Under the pieces are notes generated by a model that was not told where the DNA came from, did no database searches, and was given only the letters and a program-made list of their open reading frames with translations. Of a stretch of DNA of 5,928 bases, positions 5,027 through 5,928 are shown piece by piece. The stretch is from Chloroflexota bacterium (GTDB taxonomy: Bacteria; Chloroflexota; Dehalococcoidia; Tepidiformales; Tepidiformaceae): assembly GCA_025350285.1 (NCBI GenBank), contig JANXYE010000396.1, positions 1-5,928 of the forward strand, written 5' to 3'. A program made the position numbers and the translations under genes. How positions within the stretch are numbered: the stretch's first letter is position 1; each line of letters opens with the position of its first letter.

Positions 5027-5928
5027 AGGTCCTCGTTTTCGGCGCGAGTGGGTACATCGGCACCAACCTCGTTCCGAAGCTGCAAGCACGAAGCCTCTCG
5101 GTTCGTGCCAGCGCCCGTCATATCGACGTGCTGGAGGCGCGCGGCTGGCAGGGCGTAGAACTGGTCTCCGCCGATGCGCTCAAGCCGGAGTCGCTGAAAG
5201 CCGCCCTTGCCGGCATCGATGTGGCCTACTACCTGGTCCATTCGATGGCAGCCGGCGGAGACTTCGCCCGGCTCGACCGCGAGGCGGCCGCCAATTTCCG
5301 CGATGCGGCAGCTGTTGCCGGGGTGGGCCAGATCATCTACCTCGGGGGGCTGCAACCCTCGGACGGCGTCAGCCCGCACCTCCGTTCACGGCAAGAAACC
5401 GGAGAAATCCTCCGGGACGGACCCGTACCCGTCACGGAGGTCAGGGCCGGGATCGTTGTGGGGCCAGGCTCCGCCGGGTTCGAAGTTATCCGGGACCTTG
5501 TGAACCACCTGCCCGTGATGACTACTCCTCGGTGGGTTCGCTCCCGGACGCGCCCCATCGCTCTCGATGACCTTCTGGCATACCTGGTTCGGCTCGCCGA
5601 AAAACGCGCGTCGAACGAAGGGGTGAAAAATGCTCGATTCAAGTGCGGCTCCGTGCTGGAACTGCAGAGCTTTGGCAAGGAAGTCTTCGATTGCGTTATT
5701 TCTCAGCGTTGCCTGATCAATCTCCCGAGTTGGGAGCATCAAAAGAAGGCGATCGAACAGGTGTGCTCAGTATTGAAGCCTGGCGGGCTATTTCTGATGA
5801 CCGAGGGATTCGACGACGAGTTGGACGAGCTTAACCGCGTCCGGCGTGCAGTCGGCCTCGCCCAGATCCGAGTCGTCGATTACAACCGCAATTTCCGCCA
5901 TTCCGAATTTGACGGCTTCGTCGCGGCG
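5023..5928 (+). CDS. Chimeric ORF: atypical-SDR NAD(P)-binding domain joined to a methyltransferase fragment (runs off the window)
   Basis: The ATG at 5023 overlaps the MerR stop (ATGA), with AGGAG upstream at 5008-5012, so translation is probably coupled. The frame stays open for 302 codons to the window end. Residues 1-193 are an NAD(P)-binding atypical SDR of the YbjT-like type. It shows the GASGYIG nucleotide motif (7-13), AYYLVHSM (68-75), IIYLGGL (104-110), VRAGIVVGPGS (140-150) and RPIALDDLLAYLV (177-189). Such reductases often accompany LitR-type light clusters; the substrate is unknown. After about residue 193 the expected continuation of the SDR is missing and methyltransferase sequence follows in the same frame. 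The upstream part is well supported as a gene of this cluster. Whether the joined protein exists in the cell is doubtful, because composition and family identity both change at the junction. Confidence 0.8.
   Translation, partial: MKVLVFGASGYIGTNLVPKLQARSLSVRASARHIDVLEARGWQGVELVSADALKPESLKAALAGIDVAYYLVHSMAAGGDFARLDREAAANFRDAAAVAGVGQIIYLGGLQPSDGVSPHLRSRQETGEILRDGPVPVTEVRAGIVVGPGSAGFEVIRDLVNHLPVMTTPRWVRSRTRPIALDDLLAYLVRLAEKRASNEGVKNARFKCGSVLELQSFGKEVFDCVISQRCLINLPSWEHQKKAIEQVCSVLKPGGLFLMTEGFDDELDELNRVRRAVGLAQIRVVDYNRNFRHSEFDGFVAA
5602..5928 (+). other. Class I SAM-dependent methyltransferase fragment lacking its N-terminal half
   Basis: Residues about 194-302 of the preceding frame match the second half of a class I SAM methyltransferase. 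FKCGSVLEL (206-214) resembles the F-x-x-GDVL region. FDCVISQRCLINLPSWE (222-238) is motif-IV-like, LKPGGLFLMTEGF (251-263) is the post-motif strand, and VVDYNRNF (284-291) follows. The N-terminal half with the glycine-rich SAM motif I is absent. Close relatives by style of sequence occur in surface-polysaccharide clusters, but this is memory of family patterns and not a search. GC content is about 52-55% over 5641-5820 against about 68-70% in sampled SDR lines (5221-5280, 5341-5400), so the fragment has a different origin. It may continue past the window. Confidence 0.75.

Overview
The window is GC-rich bacterial DNA (by eye about 60-70% in most genes) that encodes a heliorhodopsin inside what looks like a light- and B12-responsive gene module. 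The organism cannot be named from the sequence. Heliorhodopsins are reported mainly from monoderm bacteria such as Actinobacteriota and Chloroflexota. The MerR/B12 regulator here also reads like actinobacterial homologues, so a high-GC monoderm, perhaps Actinobacteriota, is my best guess at low confidence.

Layout from left to right. (1) Positions 1-455 hold the C-terminal part of an IS630-type transposase (DD34E), cut by the window edge. (2) Positions 459-617 hold a 159-bp non-coding segment bounded by 19-bp imperfect inverted repeats with TA at each end, which looks like an IS630-type MITE or IS terminal region. (3) Positions 711-3971 hold four minus-strand genes transcribed leftwards: heliorhodopsin, then a TIGR01777 (YfcH-like) NAD(P)-binding epimerase, an SRPBCC protein and a DUF1295 integral membrane protein. 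Gaps of 34, 2 and 102 bp suggest one operon. (4) Positions 3972-4123 are a divergent intergenic region with plausible promoters in both directions and several short repeats that could be operators. (5) Positions 4124-5026 encode a plus-strand MerR-type regulator with a B12-binding photosensor module (CarH/LitR type). It overlaps by ATGA with (6) an open reading frame from 5023 that runs off the right edge.

The last reading frame is odd. Its first ~193 residues are a normal atypical-SDR (YbjT-like) NAD(P)-binding domain. Near position 5600 it changes, still in frame, into the C-terminal half of a class I SAM methyltransferase that lacks the SAM-binding glycine motif. Base composition drops at the same point from about 69% to about 53% GC. 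This is either a recombination junction or an assembly chimera.

Working model (inference): the B12-binding MerR protein acts as a dark repressor of both divergent transcripts, as CarH and LitR do in other bacteria. Light would then release heliorhodopsin together with a lipid- or membrane-modifying enzyme set (DUF1295, TIGR01777, SRPBCC and the SDR). Sets like these recur in LitR-type light or singlet-oxygen stress clusters. Placing a heliorhodopsin as first gene of such an operon, divergent from its likely photoregulator, is the most interesting feature of the window. No retinal or carotenoid synthesis gene, photolyase, tRNA, rRNA or CRISPR was seen.
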